Source: Bryum argenteum
Taxonomy: Eukaryota > Streptophyta > Bryopsida > Bryales > Bryaceae
Reading direction: 5' to 3'
DNA length: 64,000 bases
NCBI GenBank assembly: GCA_037043015.1
Contig: CM073326.1
Coordinates: 10,982,345 to 11,046,344, forward strand
Positions 47,095-61,179 of the stretch are shown one piece after another (position 1 is the stretch's first letter; each line of letters starts with the position of its first letter). The translations under genes were made by a program, and so were the position numbers. The notes under the pieces were generated by a model, which saw nothing but the letters and a program-made list of their open reading frames with translations, was not told the origin of the DNA and made no database searches.

Positions 47095-50000
47095 ATGGTG
47101 AGCTCATCTGGAATTAGTCGACCAAGCTCATCGCCTTCAAGGCCCCAACTTAATAACGTATTCAAGAATGGTTCTAGCACAAATCATGGTGGAAATGTGA
47201 ATACAAGTAGTAGTAGTGGCGGAATGAATAACAAAAGTGTGGTCTTTAATAACAAGATGTCCACTGATCCTTGTTCGCCTACAACTAGTAGTATGCCTTT
47301 ATCTCAAGTGCGAGGAGGTGCAACAGCCATGAGTTCAGGAGGCTCATTGGCATTAAGAGGTGGTGGTGTTGGTGTTGGACCACGATTGCGAGCAGAGGGC
47401 TTGATGGTACCGCCGGCATCAGATGCCGCTACATTAAGACGACAAGTTGCAGCATTGCAAATTGACTTGGAAGCTCATATAGATGGAGAGCAACGACTTC
47501 AAAGCATCAACCATGAGCTGCGTGAAAGGTTGAATGAAGTAAATCTCTCTCTTTTCTTTGACTTTGATAAAAATGTTTTTTTTTTTTTTTTTTTAAATTA
47601 CTAAAAGCTTACGAATGTAAGCACTAAGAATACATCTGGATTTAAGAATATGAATAATTGTACTTGCAAATGATGTATAAGCTTTTTGATTGAGGTTTCA
47701 AGAAGTTGATTTAGTATGAAAATATATGTGGATTTCTTTAGTTGGTTATTTTTGCAGTGATACAATATTGTTATCTAACTACATAACTATGCCATGAAAA
47801 CCAAGTATCACAATCTTAGGTTACTTAACTAGCAACAAACGATTATAATAATATCATTTAGAAATTTAACATAAATTTAATAGGGAGCACTCAATAAGCA
47901 TCCTAAATGCATTTTACAAGTTGGATTTTCTAAACTTGTAACTTATGATCTTCTAGTTTCTCTAACATGCACTAATCAATTTAAATTTGTGCTATTAATT
48001 CCTCCACATATGTCAAAATTTAACATCTTGGAAGAAATGGTGAAACTATAAGGAGCAATAGCTTTTTCAACTCATGTCTGTTTTTGATAGAGTTTGTTGG
48101 GTTGGATCCCACATCAAGTTTAGATTTTTTTTACTATAACTCTATCAATCCAAGACAATTTGAGGTACAAGAGTATTTTTCTCCAAGTAGCTTTTGTTTT
48201 GTTTTAGAACATGAGGCATATTTTACCATTAGAAGCTATATATCTCAATAAAAAAAGTTGGTATCTCATGTTTTCTTTGGTATAAGTAAGATTCTAGGAT
48301 CAATTTCAATATTTTTTGAGATAAAGGTTTATTTGGTATTGGATTTGCAGTGAGACTTATATACTGAAAACGAAAATAACACATGGATGTTGAGGATTTG
48401 TTTTATTAAGTTTCTCCTTCCTCCATTTGCTGATTTTCAACCTTATCTCTTTCTTTGGACTCCCATTTGAATCTAGTATTGTGGGAGAGATCTTTACTCA
48501 ATCCAAGACATGATGAAGATATGGTATTCATTTTAGTGCAAGGGGTATAGTTTCAAAAAAAATCTCATTTGTAAAATTTGGGGTTGTTCTCATTATTTCA
48601 ATATTATCAAATTGAGCTAAACATAAATTAATGATTTATCCTTGCGTAAGGGTATAATTGAGATAAACATTTGTTATTGTAGTGGGTTTGTTTGAAGCAT
48701 TTTTTCTCTAGAGTGAAAATGATGAAATTCTAATTTTTCCAAATATGATCTACACCATGCAAAAGCATAATTCTAAGAAAAGGTTTGCATGTTGTTATAA
48801 TTGCAAACTTTAAATTTATCAAAACCATATAACTTTGATAATTTCCTTTGTCTAGAAAACCTTCGATTAATGAGCCATCTTGAAAGTTAGATATAACAAT
48901 TACTTATATCCACCTCGTTCAACTCTTTGTAAGATTTGATAAAAAGTATCTTTCCAGTAATCGTTCAAAAAGTTTGATAATTTTTTTTTTCTCAGAATTT
49001 TGCTTTTCTTACAAAGTAAATATAGTGACCCTATATAAGAAACAACCACTTTCATTAGAATGGATCTACAGTTTAGAAGATTTGTATAAACATTCAAGTT
49101 TACTTTTCCTATGAGTGCGAAGATGTTCAACTATATTAAGACTCCTTATTTCAAAAGAATTTTACATAGTTGTATTAGTAATTTATGTCTTTTATAATAG
49201 AACTTAACAACTTCATGCTAGTCATGAAATCTTAATGAAAAAGTTTTCTTGTTGCTTGATACTAATTCAGGAGAGTGCCTTTTGGGTATGAAAATCACTT
49301 ACTTATAATATGTGTCCTCTATTTACATACTTCATATTTAAGAGATTCTCCATAAAATATTCTGTGAAAAGACTTCCAATTCAACATAGATGATACTTAG
49401 AAGTAAAAGTCCCAACAAAATGAATAAAAAATGAAAAGCCCACAAACTTTAACTTGATACAATTTTGCATTTGATAGTTTGATGTCATACCTAACGAGAG
49501 CTAATTGCTAATTCTTTTTTTGTGCTTTGTTGTACAGGTTAGAATTATATATGAAACAAAATCATGAAAATGTAGAAAGAGCTGAGACTGAACTCAACAC
49601 TCTACATGAAGACATGGAACAAACCTTAGAGCTTCAGCGGCGTTTAGCCCAAAGGTCTCTTATTCTAGAAAAAACTCTCACAACTAAAACCATTGTGCAA
49701 AATTGTTCATATATGGGTTTCAATCAAGTATAATGTACTTATGTCACTCAATAAACAACTCCTGTACACAATCTCTACAATGTTTGTAGTTGGATAAACT
49801 CATAAAGTGGTACTTTAACGATAGATTCTCATAATATGGAATGTATGATAATAAAGAAGCTTATAATCACACACAATGAATATTATTCTCATATCCTCAA
49901 CACATATATTATAATATTAAATAGAAACTTAATGTAATTGATGTATGGAATACTTCCAAACAGAGCTCAAGCGTTAGAAAGAGAAAAAAAAGATATGGAA

Positions 50001-53000
50001 ACTATGATGTCAAAGGCTGCTAATTCATATGAACAAGAGCGATCAGCCTTGAACAGTCGTATAAATTCTATGAATGCTCAATTACAAGCAAAAGAAGAAT
50101 CCGAAGCAAAAGTTGCATTTCTTGAGGTTTTCAACATACAATATAATTTTGATCACTTTTTAAACATCCTCATATCAGTGTAGTGTTGTCCTGTTAGACA
50201 AAATTCCTATTCATTTGTCCGACACAATTTAGATGAGATGTGATACATTAAAGACGTTTCAGATGTACATCTCATCTAAATTGTGTTTAACAAATGAATA
50301 GGAACTTTGTCTGATAAGACAACCTACCTCATATGATAGTAACATCTGTACTTAAAAACTAAATTAGTTAATTCACTATACAAACCTAAGTTGTACCATA
50401 AAAATTGCATCAGTGAGATGGTTTCTACAGTAATTTCAAACATGCATGCAGACAGAATTAACAAATGCCACAAACTTAAAAGACAAATTAGAAGAAAGAC
50501 TCCAAATTATCACAGAAGAAGCCAAATTACTTAAAGTAAAACAAGAAGAATATAGTAAACAAATGCGCTTGCTTTTTGAGAAGGTACTAATGGCCAATCA
50601 TGTGCATTTTTAAAGTTTAGTATATACGTGTGATTATGTAAAGATATGTATATAGAAAAAAAAATTAAGTTTATTAATGAAGGTTCAATAAGTCATACTT
50701 GTTGAGGTAAAGAATCTAAATTACCTTAAGCTACTAAGTTCAAGCAACCATATCTTATATTTTACTCATCTGTATTGATTCAACAGGATGAAACTGAACA
50801 AAAAATAACTAAATTGGCTAATTCCTCTAAGTTGCGACGTTACTATAGTAAACTGAAAGAAGGTATTAGAGATCAATGTATTGAAAGGGCAAATATGTTA
50901 AGAGCCTTGAAACATTCTAACTTGAAGATAATGAAGTTTGGTTGGCGTATCTTCCATATGGCAGTAGGACGGTCAATTTTAATCAAAAGAAGGATTGCAG
51001 GTTACAATGAGGTACTATAGTCATGAATTTGTAAATTTTAATCCAAGTGAATTTGAATTAAAATATATATCTCATTAAATATTCTACACTTAAAATGGAC
51101 AATGATTGATTGCAGCAAATACTTGGAGAATGTTATGGTGTTTGGGTTAAATACGTGCAAGTTGCTCAAATGCGGAAAATAAATCTTGCAAAAAAAGTTA
51201 CAAAAAGAATTAGATGCATTATACTTGCGTGGGAAACTTACGCACATGCAGCACGTGTAAATCCTAGAAAATATCAAATTGCATTTCAACATTATAGTAA
51301 TACCATGAGAAATAAAAGTGTTAATGCATGGAGAAATACTATAAAGGGATGGAAGTTGAGTGATGAAGATGAAAAGGCGCTCTCTACATTGGCAACGAAT
51401 CATTTTGTGAATATCCAAAAAAAAAAAACCTTTAGCATATGGAAGGAGTGGTTAAAATATGTTGTTCGCCCAAGGAAAAGAAAATTGTTAAATGTACAAG
51501 CACACATCAATAAAGTCACAATGAAACAAGCAATGTCAGCATGGCAATGTATAATTCGAATCCAATGGATGATGCGACTCAAAATGGATGAAGCGGTAAA
51601 ATATGAAAAAAAGTGGATATGTATTCGAACCATGCTAAGGTATCCATTAGTCACAATTGATCACCTCGTAAGGGACGCTTTACATGGGAAGTCAAGGCCA
51701 TCAAACCTCCAAGCTCTTTCACCCAAATTTTGAGCTCTAATATTTCAACCTGTCACTTCAGGACACATTAGAAAATTGATATAGTAGGGACCAATTTTGC
51801 AATGTGTAAAGTCTTTGAGTTTTATTAAGATAACACTCTTATATCCAAACCAAAAAATAGACCTAAGGTCATGTACTACCCTTCTCTTATTGTAGCTCCC
51901 AGTTTCTAGAGCCTGGGTTGTGTTGTAATTTTTCCTCCATTGGTTATCATTTATTTACTAATCATTATGATTCTTTTTAAAAAGGAATCTGCCTTGACTC
52001 TTGATGTAAGGCTCTTTTCATCAAATTTAGGAACATAGACCAATTACATGAGAGGATTTTGCCCTCCATTTGCTCTCATGATTGACTTCAATCCCCATGT
52101 AAAGCAACTTGAAGATTGAAATAAAAATCTTGCCAAATCCCCATCACATCTTAATTATTCTATATTATATATATGTATTTGAATTAAATAAGTATTACAT
52201 ATAAGTGGTGAAGTATTTGTGACTTCATTATTTACATACATTTATAAGAATACCGCAACATAATTTAGCGAAAGAGGTTTTTTTTGTTAAATCTAGAAAA
52301 ATACAAAATATTGATTATGCATGTGGATTGTATGCATCCTATAGATTTAAAGATGCACTTAAAAACATTGATGCTGAAAGAAAGCTCAAAGTACAAGCAA
52401 CAAGGTTTCAAAGAATGAAACAATATAAATTAGTTGTAAAAAGTTGGCATAATTTGGCACGACAAAAACAACATTATAGGATTTTTCAACAAGTTGCATT
52501 GCGACATTATGCAAGCTTCCTTACTAAGAAGGTACTTACATATCTAATTTTCCTATGTGCAAAACAACTTTTATTCGTTGAACCCATTAGTCTATAGGTA
52601 GAAATGAGTTGAACATGTGGGTGCATACTTCCAAGCTTATATGCTGAAGTATAAAAGGCATACACATTTATAATAGATATAAATTGTGACAACCTCGTAA
52701 TTTATTATTATCTCATTGAATAAATCTATCAGTGTAAGAAAAAACCTTAAACCAAGATTAACCTTGACTTTTAAAAATGTAGATGTTTAGATTGTGGATC
52801 AATGCTATCAGCATTACTAAGACAGAACGAAAAGCAGTTCGAGAAGTAAATCAATGTTTAATGAGAGCAGCCATGATATTTTGGCGAGATCATCACTTCT
52901 ACCACTTGCTTAAGTAAAAATAATCTAAACCAATGAATGTTAGAAAGATATTGATATATTTGATGTTGTTTTTAGATGATTTTCTTACTAACATCATTCT

Positions 53001-56000
53001 CAAAGTAAATATTTATCATGTAAAACACATAGCAATAAGGAAAATACCTCTAATTTCTTGAATAGGAACAAGAAGACAAAAAAGGCAATGGTATTTAGAA
53101 AACGAAGAGATCTACAGGTATTGATATTTCAAATGTGATATGAATAATTTATGAGTTTTATACCTCCAATCTTGTTTTGTTGAGGTGTGCTAAAATACAG
53201 AAGTACTAATTGAATTACATCACAAAGAAAATAATCACGAAATTTTTTTATAAATTATATATTTGCACTAAAATGTAGGTAGCAAAGAAATGTTTGAATG
53301 AATGGTGGGAACTAATGGCTTGGAAAAGGAGAGCTAATCAACTCGATTCTTTATTGGGGCAACGATTACGTCGAACCCTTTTACAAAATAGCTTACACAA
53401 TTGGATGTATGCAACTTTTGATGGCCTCTTAGTTGCAAATGCAAAATTTCAAGATGACTTAATACAAGCTCAAGTACAAATGTTTATTCAATCACTTGTT
53501 CTCATTATATGTAGCATTATGTTCCTATTCAAGTCACTTATAATTTCACTATGTATTCTAATCCTTGTACATCGTTCAACACTATTATAAAATATTCATG
53601 AATTTTACTTTACTATTTAATTAATTTATTATTGTTATCATTAGATAATATACACATGCATGATTTTTGAACTAAAAATATCGTGTATATACAAAACTTG
53701 TAAATCCTAAACATTTGATAGTCTATAGAGTCATCATCTTTTATCTTTGTAGGTATATTAGAATATAGTTGTAGTGTATTTTGTTATTTTATTCTGATAT
53801 ATGCAAATGAAGGTGTATAATTTCAGTCTCAATGCAAAGAGCAAAAGAATCAAGTTTCTACGGTGGACGTGGAAAATCTACAACTCATTGATCGCTTACA
53901 TAATATGTCATCTGAAATAGCATATCTAAAAACAAGCGTAAATGAAAGGTCACAAGAGATGAGTGAACTTCATAGAGCTTTAGAAGATGCAGCCATGGTC
54001 GAAAGTTCTATGCGAGATGAGATTGAACATCAACATTCTCGTATAGAAGACTTACAAAATGATAACATTACTTTACAGGTAAATTTTAAATATACTTTTA
54101 TTATATCCAGAGTATTATTGTATAACATCTATATTATACAATTATTGCATTTAGTTATTTAACCATGAGCATATTGTGATTCTTATAAATTCCTCTTAAA
54201 GGTCAAAATCCAATATATATTATATGATCTTGAATTTAAGATGAAAAATCTAATATGATCGTGCAGAAAAGAATCCAAACAAAGAATGTAGAGGATACAG
54301 CTGGCGAAGTGCATCATACACTTGAACTTCAAAATTTAGAACAAAACTTACAGCAACTGCGGATCCAACTTGCTGAACGAACTTCTCAACTAGATTCTTA
54401 TGAAAAGGTCCAAATAAACTTTTAGTGTTGGTTATCTTGAATTATACTAAATCGCATGATAAACATCTATATTAAGTGCAAACCAACATATATTCAAAGA
54501 TAAAGCTTTAATTTGAGAAACTATAAAAATTCATTCTATTAAATAAATTTTTTGCAATCTTGATTATTTAGGCACTAAAAGAGACAGCTGAAAGATTAGA
54601 AGGGGCATCTGATGAATCACAAGAAAAATTAACAAGTGCATTTGAAATTGCTGGTTCCTTACGAAAATTATTAGAGGATCGCGAACACCAGTACGCTAGT
54701 CTTGAAGGAACTTCTCGGGTATTCCATCTAAGACACTTTTATGTAGAGATGTATTTCTCCATGTCTTGTGGCTACGAATAAGGAAAAAAGTGGATCAAAC
54801 AAACACAAGCCAATTCCTTCTAGAAACCAAAACCTTTCTTGTTTTTGACTTACAAGAAATTTGATTCTCTTCATTATTGCAATTTATATATTAGTTGGCT
54901 TGAGTAAATTAAGAATATTTCTAGTACCATCAAAATCATTCAAAGGTTTTATTATCAGTATTTATGTACTGTATTCGACAATCATGAAATTGTTGCAGAG
55001 GCGAGAACTAGAATTGGGAGAAGTACAAAGGAAACTAGCTTCAGCAAACTGTACGTTATGTGAGACGGTAGAAGCTCGCGATTCACGAATTGAAGAACTA
55101 GAAAATATACTTGCTCAAAAACAAGGAGAAGTATGTCATATCTTCTATTATTGTTATTTTTTTGATAGCACATACTAGAATAAGGTAGTGCTTTTGTACT
55201 TAAGTTTAATCATGTTATCTATCTATTTACCATAGTGGAATGATAACAAAACACAATATTTGAATAGATTGCTGACTCACAAGCACAACTTCAAGACTTA
55301 GAAGTAGCATTGGATGCAAAAGAAAGCCATGTTCGGAAATTGGAATATGAAATTCGATTGATGTCTGGTAAAAATTTCTTTTATAATTTATCTTTTACAA
55401 AATATATGGAGTCAAAATTGTATTCTTATATTCAAACCAAAACCTTTCTAAGCTTCAAACTTCAAGTCAAGCATGATACTTACGAATCAACTTTATCTTG
55501 GATTCATTCTAGAGCCCCATATGGTGAAAGCATCTAAATTTGTATCAAGTTTGAGCTCGTATGCACCAACACCTACACCTACAAGAACAAAAATAGGATC
55601 TCTTTCTCAAGGTCCTCCACAACAATTTCATCAGCAAAGTTCAATGCAACAACAAAATTCCATATCCGCACCACATAGTCCTAGTAGGAAGCAATTGCCA
55701 ATAAGTTTACGTGGACGTCCAAGTGTGGTAAATGGATCGCCAAGGTTGCAATCAATACAAGTACAGGAATCTTTGCGGGATACATATGCTCAAACCAAAC
55801 AAGCTTTGCAAAGTTCCACCGGAGGTCCTACTGACACCAATGGAATGAAATATAGATCTTCAATTTCAGGTGAGTTTCAATCTCTATAATTAATGAAATT
55901 GTCTAAAATAAATAAAATGAGATATCTTTGAAGATTTTTTTGCCTCAGCAACAAGGTTTGAAATGGTTAGCCAATCTAATATGTCGTTCATCATGTTAAT

Positions 56001-57021
56001 CAATCCATATGTATCTACCTAGCAAATGTGATGATTGAGGTGTATATTTTGATATATTTTATGTTTCAATGTCTTAATTTAGTATCATCTTTGAATCACT
56101 CAAAAACTTAAAGAACATACTCATAATACATACTTGGTGGAATACTTTTAATAACCTGATGACTTTGTATTGTGAAGATACCCAATCACCACGAGATCCA
56201 TCAGGATCAACAAGTAGAGTGTTACATTCATCAATATCGGGGGTGCAAATGTTAGATTCATGTGTGCCCATTGATAGCCCATCAACAAGATGCCCTTCTA
56301 TACCTATAGAATGTGTGCCAATAGGAGGTGATACCAATGACGATCAAAATCCACCAGTTGTTTATTTTCAAAGACAAGATAATTCTCAACAAGACTGGGA
56401 AACTTCTTTTGCTTTAGTATCAACAACAAGACCAACATCAATTGTTGGAGGCTCCGACCAAGAAATGGCCCAAGAAGGAGACCCTTTGAGTAGAAGTGAT
56501 GGTTCAATAGTGCGCATTTCAGATGATCAAAGTGCTGTTGATAGTTTGCATTTTGAGATTCAGCGACTGCAAGCAAGAATAATGAGCCGATTGCGCGAAC
56601 CTACAACTCCAGGGTCTATAGTTCAAGGATCATCACAGGTTAGTAGGTCCTTTACGCAGATTTATCGACTCTTTCTTTATTAAATAATCATGTAGTAAAC
56701 ATGATCCACCTCAATTAATTTAATCATACATTCGACAATCTTAATGCAATAAACATCCTAAAAATAATGCTAATGTAAATCATCAAGTACCACTTCTCTG
56801 AATGTTTTTTGGCTTATAGTATAGATATGATGGACATGGTTTTTTCATAATCTAGAAAATTGGTGTATCTACTAATGTTTAAGATAAGAATTTTATGTAG
56901 AGTCTTAACTTATAAAATATATATTTGATATGTGTAGGAGAGGTTGGTAGATGGAAGTGATCAAAGGCCAACAAATGGTGATCCTACCACTTCAGATTCA
57001 AGAACTTCACCGAGATATTAA
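47095..57021 (+). CDS. Sfi1-like centrin-binding coiled-coil protein, 1277 aa
   Basis: Eighteen exons: 47095-47528, 49538-49654, 49964-50126, 50452-50583, 50787-51011, 51116-51639, 52345-52531, 52783-52913, 53066-53117, 53279-53473, 53827-54078, 54267-54407, 54572-54718, 54999-55130, 55268-55367, 55513-55869, 56178-56638 and 56938-57021. The phases join without a stop (3834 nt). Residues 1-110 are Ser/Asn/Gly-rich and disordered; about 115-300 form a coiled coil. Residues 300-720 carry spaced Trp repeats of Sfi1 type (GWRIFHMAV, AWETYAHAA, AWRNTIKGW, IWKEWLKYV, AWQCIIRIQ, SWHNLARQK, LWINAISIT, FWRDHHFYH, EWWELMAWK). Residues 720-975 are a second coiled coil; 980-1277 are Ser/Pro/Gln-rich. Sfi1 repeats bind centrin at spindle poles and basal bodies, so a centriole, blepharoplast or microtubule-organising role is inferred. 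The exon 1 and 2 donors (GTTGAA, GTCTCT) are weak but are the ones that keep frame. Confidence 0.8.
50180..50327. mobile_element. hairpin-forming inverted repeat in intron 3 of the Sfi1-like gene
   Basis: Two arms of about 62 bp (GTTGTC..GACAAA..TTCCTATTCATTTGT..ACACAATTTAGATGAGATGT) pair with only a few mismatches around a short loop. It is most likely a small MITE; a hairpin RNA source is possible. Confidence 0.75.
51668..52110. mobile_element. inverted-repeat element in intron 6 of the Sfi1-like gene
   Basis: The left end GGGACGCTTTACATGGGAAG and the right end CAATCCCCATGTAAAGCAAC are imperfect inverted repeats. The left end is related to 7604 and 38.2 kb. The reading frame of exon 6 runs into it by chance before stopping, which made exon 6 look longer than it is. 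Confidence 0.6.
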
Positions 57022-57678
57022 TTTTGTGAAGAGTTATGATGTATCATATAAATTTCAAGAAGAGGTAAAGGTTGTAGGCTTATGTTGGCAATCTAATTAC
57101 AACATGTTGCATTATGGAGGCTTTATCCTAGTAGTATATAATATCTTAGAATATTGGCAAAAACATTTCAAAAATGGTTTGCTTCTCAAGTAAGGATTTA
57201 CTCCAATTTTCTCCTATTTGCTGTAAATTTAGCATACATTGATTCAATGCTTCTCTTCTTGTAGTCTTGGTGTAATACAAAATTCTGCCAATGGGTGGTA
57301 TAATTGATACCATGTGAAATTCATTTTCAAGTTGACATATAACACTTTTAAAGTAGAGGCATCTCTAGAAGTAGTATGTATTTTTGTACTGAGTTCTATG
57401 CAAGAAACTAAAATGAGTTGACAATTTTGAAACTTCTTCTAAGTTTTTACTCCAAGATATGGGATTTGTTTCAAATTTGTACAACAAGTCTACATACATC
57501 TACCATAGCCCTGAACATTACTAAATGTGCATGGTTGATATGACACATACTAATATCTTTGTTGGTCAATGTCATTGAAGTATGACTACTTATTCTTCAG
57601 AATATTGCATATGAGCATTCTTTTTAGCTTCTTATGCACCAGTGTTATGAATAGTAAGATATAAAAGGATGTATACAT
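57022..57678. other. 3' UTR and downstream spacer of the Sfi1-like gene
   Basis: No further exon is seen. An open frame continues over 56951-57193 in another phase; it is a shadow of the last exon and UTR. Confidence 0.45.
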
Positions 57679-57958
57679 GTACCGTACCACCATAGCAGGT
57701 TCGATCATAAATAATTCTATTTTTAAAAAAACAATTTTCTTTAGAGATTACAAGCGAAGAAGAACGAAAAGTTGGGAAATTACAATATTTCCAAAAACGG
57801 CTATATTGTGACTAAAGGGTATCCAAAAGTTGGGAAATTATATAAAAAACAAAAGAATGAATTTCAGAAAAATCTATTTTTGGCAGACGAACCTTATTTA
57901 AAAATATAAAATAAAGATTCGTTCCTTGAAGACCGAACTTGCTATGGTGTTATGGTAT
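57679..57958. mobile_element. 280-bp inverted-repeat MITE
   Basis: The left end GTACCGTACCACCATAGCAG and the complement of the right end, ATACCATAACACCATAGCAA, match over about 28 bp (including GTTCGRTC). The interior is AT-rich and noncoding, and contains two copies of AAAAGTTGGGAAATTA. Confidence 0.75.
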
Positions 57959-58936
57959 ATAAAAGATTGAAATGAGGGTAACATTTTAGATTATCATCTA
58001 AAAGAATCTAGTTCATATTTAGTAAAATTAAATATTTTGAGCTTGAAATTACTTGATTGTAACTCATTATATTTTTATCTCTTTTGAAAGAAGTGCTTTT
58101 TTGAAAGATGAAGAGATCACTCATTGGTTAATCAAGGATGTTTAATATGGGCATAATGACCAAATTGTTAAAACTTTTGTAAAAAAGGTGACTTGTTGCA
58201 CTGTCTAATTAAAAAATGTAAAGAATATCTTTTAGGCCAATATAATTATGGCTTCATATTAGCTCCTAAATTTGTGCAATATTATCATTAGTCTCATTTA
58301 AAAGTAGGAAGAAACATAATTATTCCTTTCTGATGATGAAGAGTATTATTGAGTTTCTGTTTATTAAGAGGAAAAAATTACATGGGCATATCATCCTTTT
58401 AAAGCCTTTGAGGGCTCCTATATATTAAAATTCATCTATCATTCACTATAGTTGAAGCATGTCCAATAAACCTGCAATTGGGTAATGCAAGTGCAATTGC
58501 AACCAAAGAGCGCCCGAACAAGTCCAACCCCCCCCCCTCGCCTTCTTCAACTTAATGTTGAGGCTGGACGTAAAGAAAGGCCACTCCGCTACCAAAAGGA
58601 ACGCCTTTCTAGCCCCCTAAAGTAACCCCACCTTACTCTACTTACAACCCCAAACAATGCAAGCAACTTCCATGCTCTCTCACACTTCAACTCCCGCTCT
58701 CTCACACTTCAACTCCCGCTCTCTCACATAACAATCATAAGACCTCTGTGTCAGATGAATGTTGGAGCACCACTCTACTTTCGAATCCATGTCGTGTAAA
58801 GCAACACCAAAACTTGTTGCTAAAGAATCAGGAATCCATTTGTGCCTATAGAATTACTCTTAAACAATTGTTACATATTGGTAGCATGGGGCTTCGTATT
58901 CATAACATTTTTATTTTTTTATTTTTTTCCTACTTT
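57959..58936. other. intergenic region with a 22-bp tandem triplet
   Basis: CTCTCTCACACTTCAACTCC-type units repeat three times at about 58674-58730. No gene is supportable. Confidence 0.5.
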
Positions 58937-59822
58937 AACCCCCTAATGTCGAAAAGAGCGCAAAACATGTCGTTTGGGGTCTAGTGAGCCCCTTATTTAC
59001 TATTTTTAGCTCGTGTGAAATTGAAACATTTTGCAAGTTATAGAGTTTTCCCAAAGCTTTCCGAGAAGTCATTTCATGCTTCAAAATTCCTCATACTTTA
59101 GGAAATACTTACGATTAAAGTTTAAAAAGACTGTTTGAAATCTGCCCAAAACAACCAAAACTACGGTATATGCTCGTTTATCCTCAAAATCTGCCCAAAA
59201 TAAATAAGATTGCATGAACTTCAAAAATTTACCAAAAATTGAGATTTTTACTTTTTTTCAAGTTTGATTTTTTGTACTTGGAAATAAGATTTTAAGGCAT
59301 GATCTCACTGTTTGGATCTATCATTCAATCATTCTTCACATGCCATTTTTATTATCAAAGAGAGGCCTTTGAAGTTGAATTTCAACATATCTCCATGTGA
59401 AAATTCTAGCATTTCTTTACATTTTATAGGTCGCATGAGGGTAAACATTGCATAGACATGTTCATCATTCACTTGGGAACAAGAATTTGAAGAGCCAGTG
59501 TTCAAATTTACTCTTGGAATTGGTTTTTTGGGCTTACAAAAAAATTCAAACCCATTTTGCAACAAGGGAAAAAACTACTTTTTTTCAACTTTGAATGTTA
59601 TGATCTCACAGTTGGGAAGAAGTTTGAACATAAGTTTTGGTACACACATACATGGACAAGTTAGGTATACCATCTTACCATTACATACCTGATATCACGT
59701 CAAAAGTTGAAGCTTTTCAACTTGCATTGAGAGAGGGTGGTTTTGAGGAGTTTTGACAATTTTGGGGGCTTTCAACCTTAGGGAATAACTGCCATGGGGC
59801 TTTCGACCTTAGGGGATAACTG
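58937..59822. mobile_element. long TTAA-family element (family M copy 1)
   Basis: It starts TTTAACCCCCTAATGTCG and ends in two tandem GGGGCTTTC-ACCTTAGGG units (59759-59822). The interior is homologous to 61180-61973 (blocks CATGCTTCAAAATT.CTCATA, CAAATCTGCCCAAAAC, ATCTCACAGTTGG). No motif is recognised in any frame. Confidence 0.6.
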
Positions 59823-60181
59823 CCACAGTTTTAGCGTGGTCTACACAAACTCCACGCATGCTTTATGTGCTAATTTTAGATGCTAAGCACATATTCCCCA
59901 TGTAAAACGTCCCTTACAACCCCTACGTGTCCGGGACGCCTCCCATGCATATACTCAGGATCACACTTAATGTTCCTTGTAAATTTTCAATCAAAATGTC
60001 CATAGAACAAATCTTGTAAGGAAGTATGCCAAAGTACGTATTAATCTTCTAAATTAACCTCGCTACTTTTGTATATATACTGCCTCATCAATCTTTATGA
60101 CACTTTATGACTGCAATACAACAATTCGAGTCATTGTGGACAATTTGCACAAGACAATTTTCTTTTAGTGTCATCAAGTAC

Positions 60182-61075
60182 TTAACCCCCTAAATCTCCT
60201 TGTGGTTTTCAGAGCTTGAAACCTCAAAACTATGATTATCAACCTCCCAAGGGTGTGTACCAAAAGACACTACTCTTTTTTGATCTTCAACCGTAAGATC
60301 TTGTACCTAAGCATATATATAGTTAATATTCCAACGGATGTTTATTATTTGCAAGATTGTAACATCCAAAGATTGTGCATAAAAGAATTGGACATCGCTC
60401 ATGAGGCATCGTCTCCATGGTGCAATAGAGGAGTTGACGATTGTGACCCCAAACATGATGGGCTTATTATTTTCCATATAGATAATCAAGTTGGTTACAT
60501 CCATGCAAAATTTTAGAGACTCATTCCTCATTTTGTGACATTCATGGAAACTGTGTACTAGCAGAACTAGTAAACTAGTAAAGCATCCATCACGTTAGAT
60601 ACATTTGGTTTTGGAAAAAAGTGAACAATGATAAAGTGCTTTTATAGTTAAATTTTTGAGTAATTTTTTTTTGAAAAATTCCAAAATTTTTAATTTTGAC
60701 AAATATTGAAATGAATATTCAAATATTAACAAAATTTATGAAGATTATTTTTGGAATTTTTTGAGGCTCCCCTTGTAGAATTGGTAAACTTTTTGTCTGA
60801 GGTCCCTTTGAGATTTGAGTTGTGATTTGGTTATGAAAAAATTTCAAAAAATGAAGTAAACTCAACAAAGCTAAATAAAATTGCCCCATCTTTGCTCGCA
60901 CTTAAGAAAGATCTAAAATTTAGAATTTGGATTTGCAAATTTTACCACATACACTTTGTGGTGTAGGAAAAATCAAATAAAAATTTTATTCAAAAAATAA
61001 TATTTCTAATCCTAGAGCCAAGGTTACCCAAATTGGAAAATATAGTTATGGTCTTCAAGGATGATTAGGGATTAA
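60182..61075. mobile_element. long TTAA-family element (B2 copy 3)
   Basis: It starts TTAACCCCCTAAATCTCC and ends GATTAGGGATTAA. Interior blocks match 14703-15288 in the same order (CAACCGTAAGATCTTGTACC, CATCCAAAG, CTTGTAGAATTGGTAAAC). An extra segment (about 60370-60520) is the reverse complement of the CCATGGAGACAATGCC-type long repeat at 22250. Confidence 0.65.
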
Positions 61076-61179
61076 GCTAAGATGCTCAAAAAGCACATTG
61101 GACCAAAAACCATACATCTAGGGCATTGAAGCATGAGGTACATTAGAGCCTCTAGCTTAATGCATCATTTTTGTACTTT

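Noticed and set aside
47539..47544. stronger-looking GTAAAT donor for exon 1 of the Sfi1-like gene
   Set aside because: Its phase does not match the only usable acceptor before exon 2; the donor at 47529 keeps the frame.
51640..51733. extension of Sfi1-like exon 6 to a stop at 51733
   Set aside because: It reads into an inverted-repeat insertion; splicing at 51639 joins exon 7 in phase and continues the Trp repeats.
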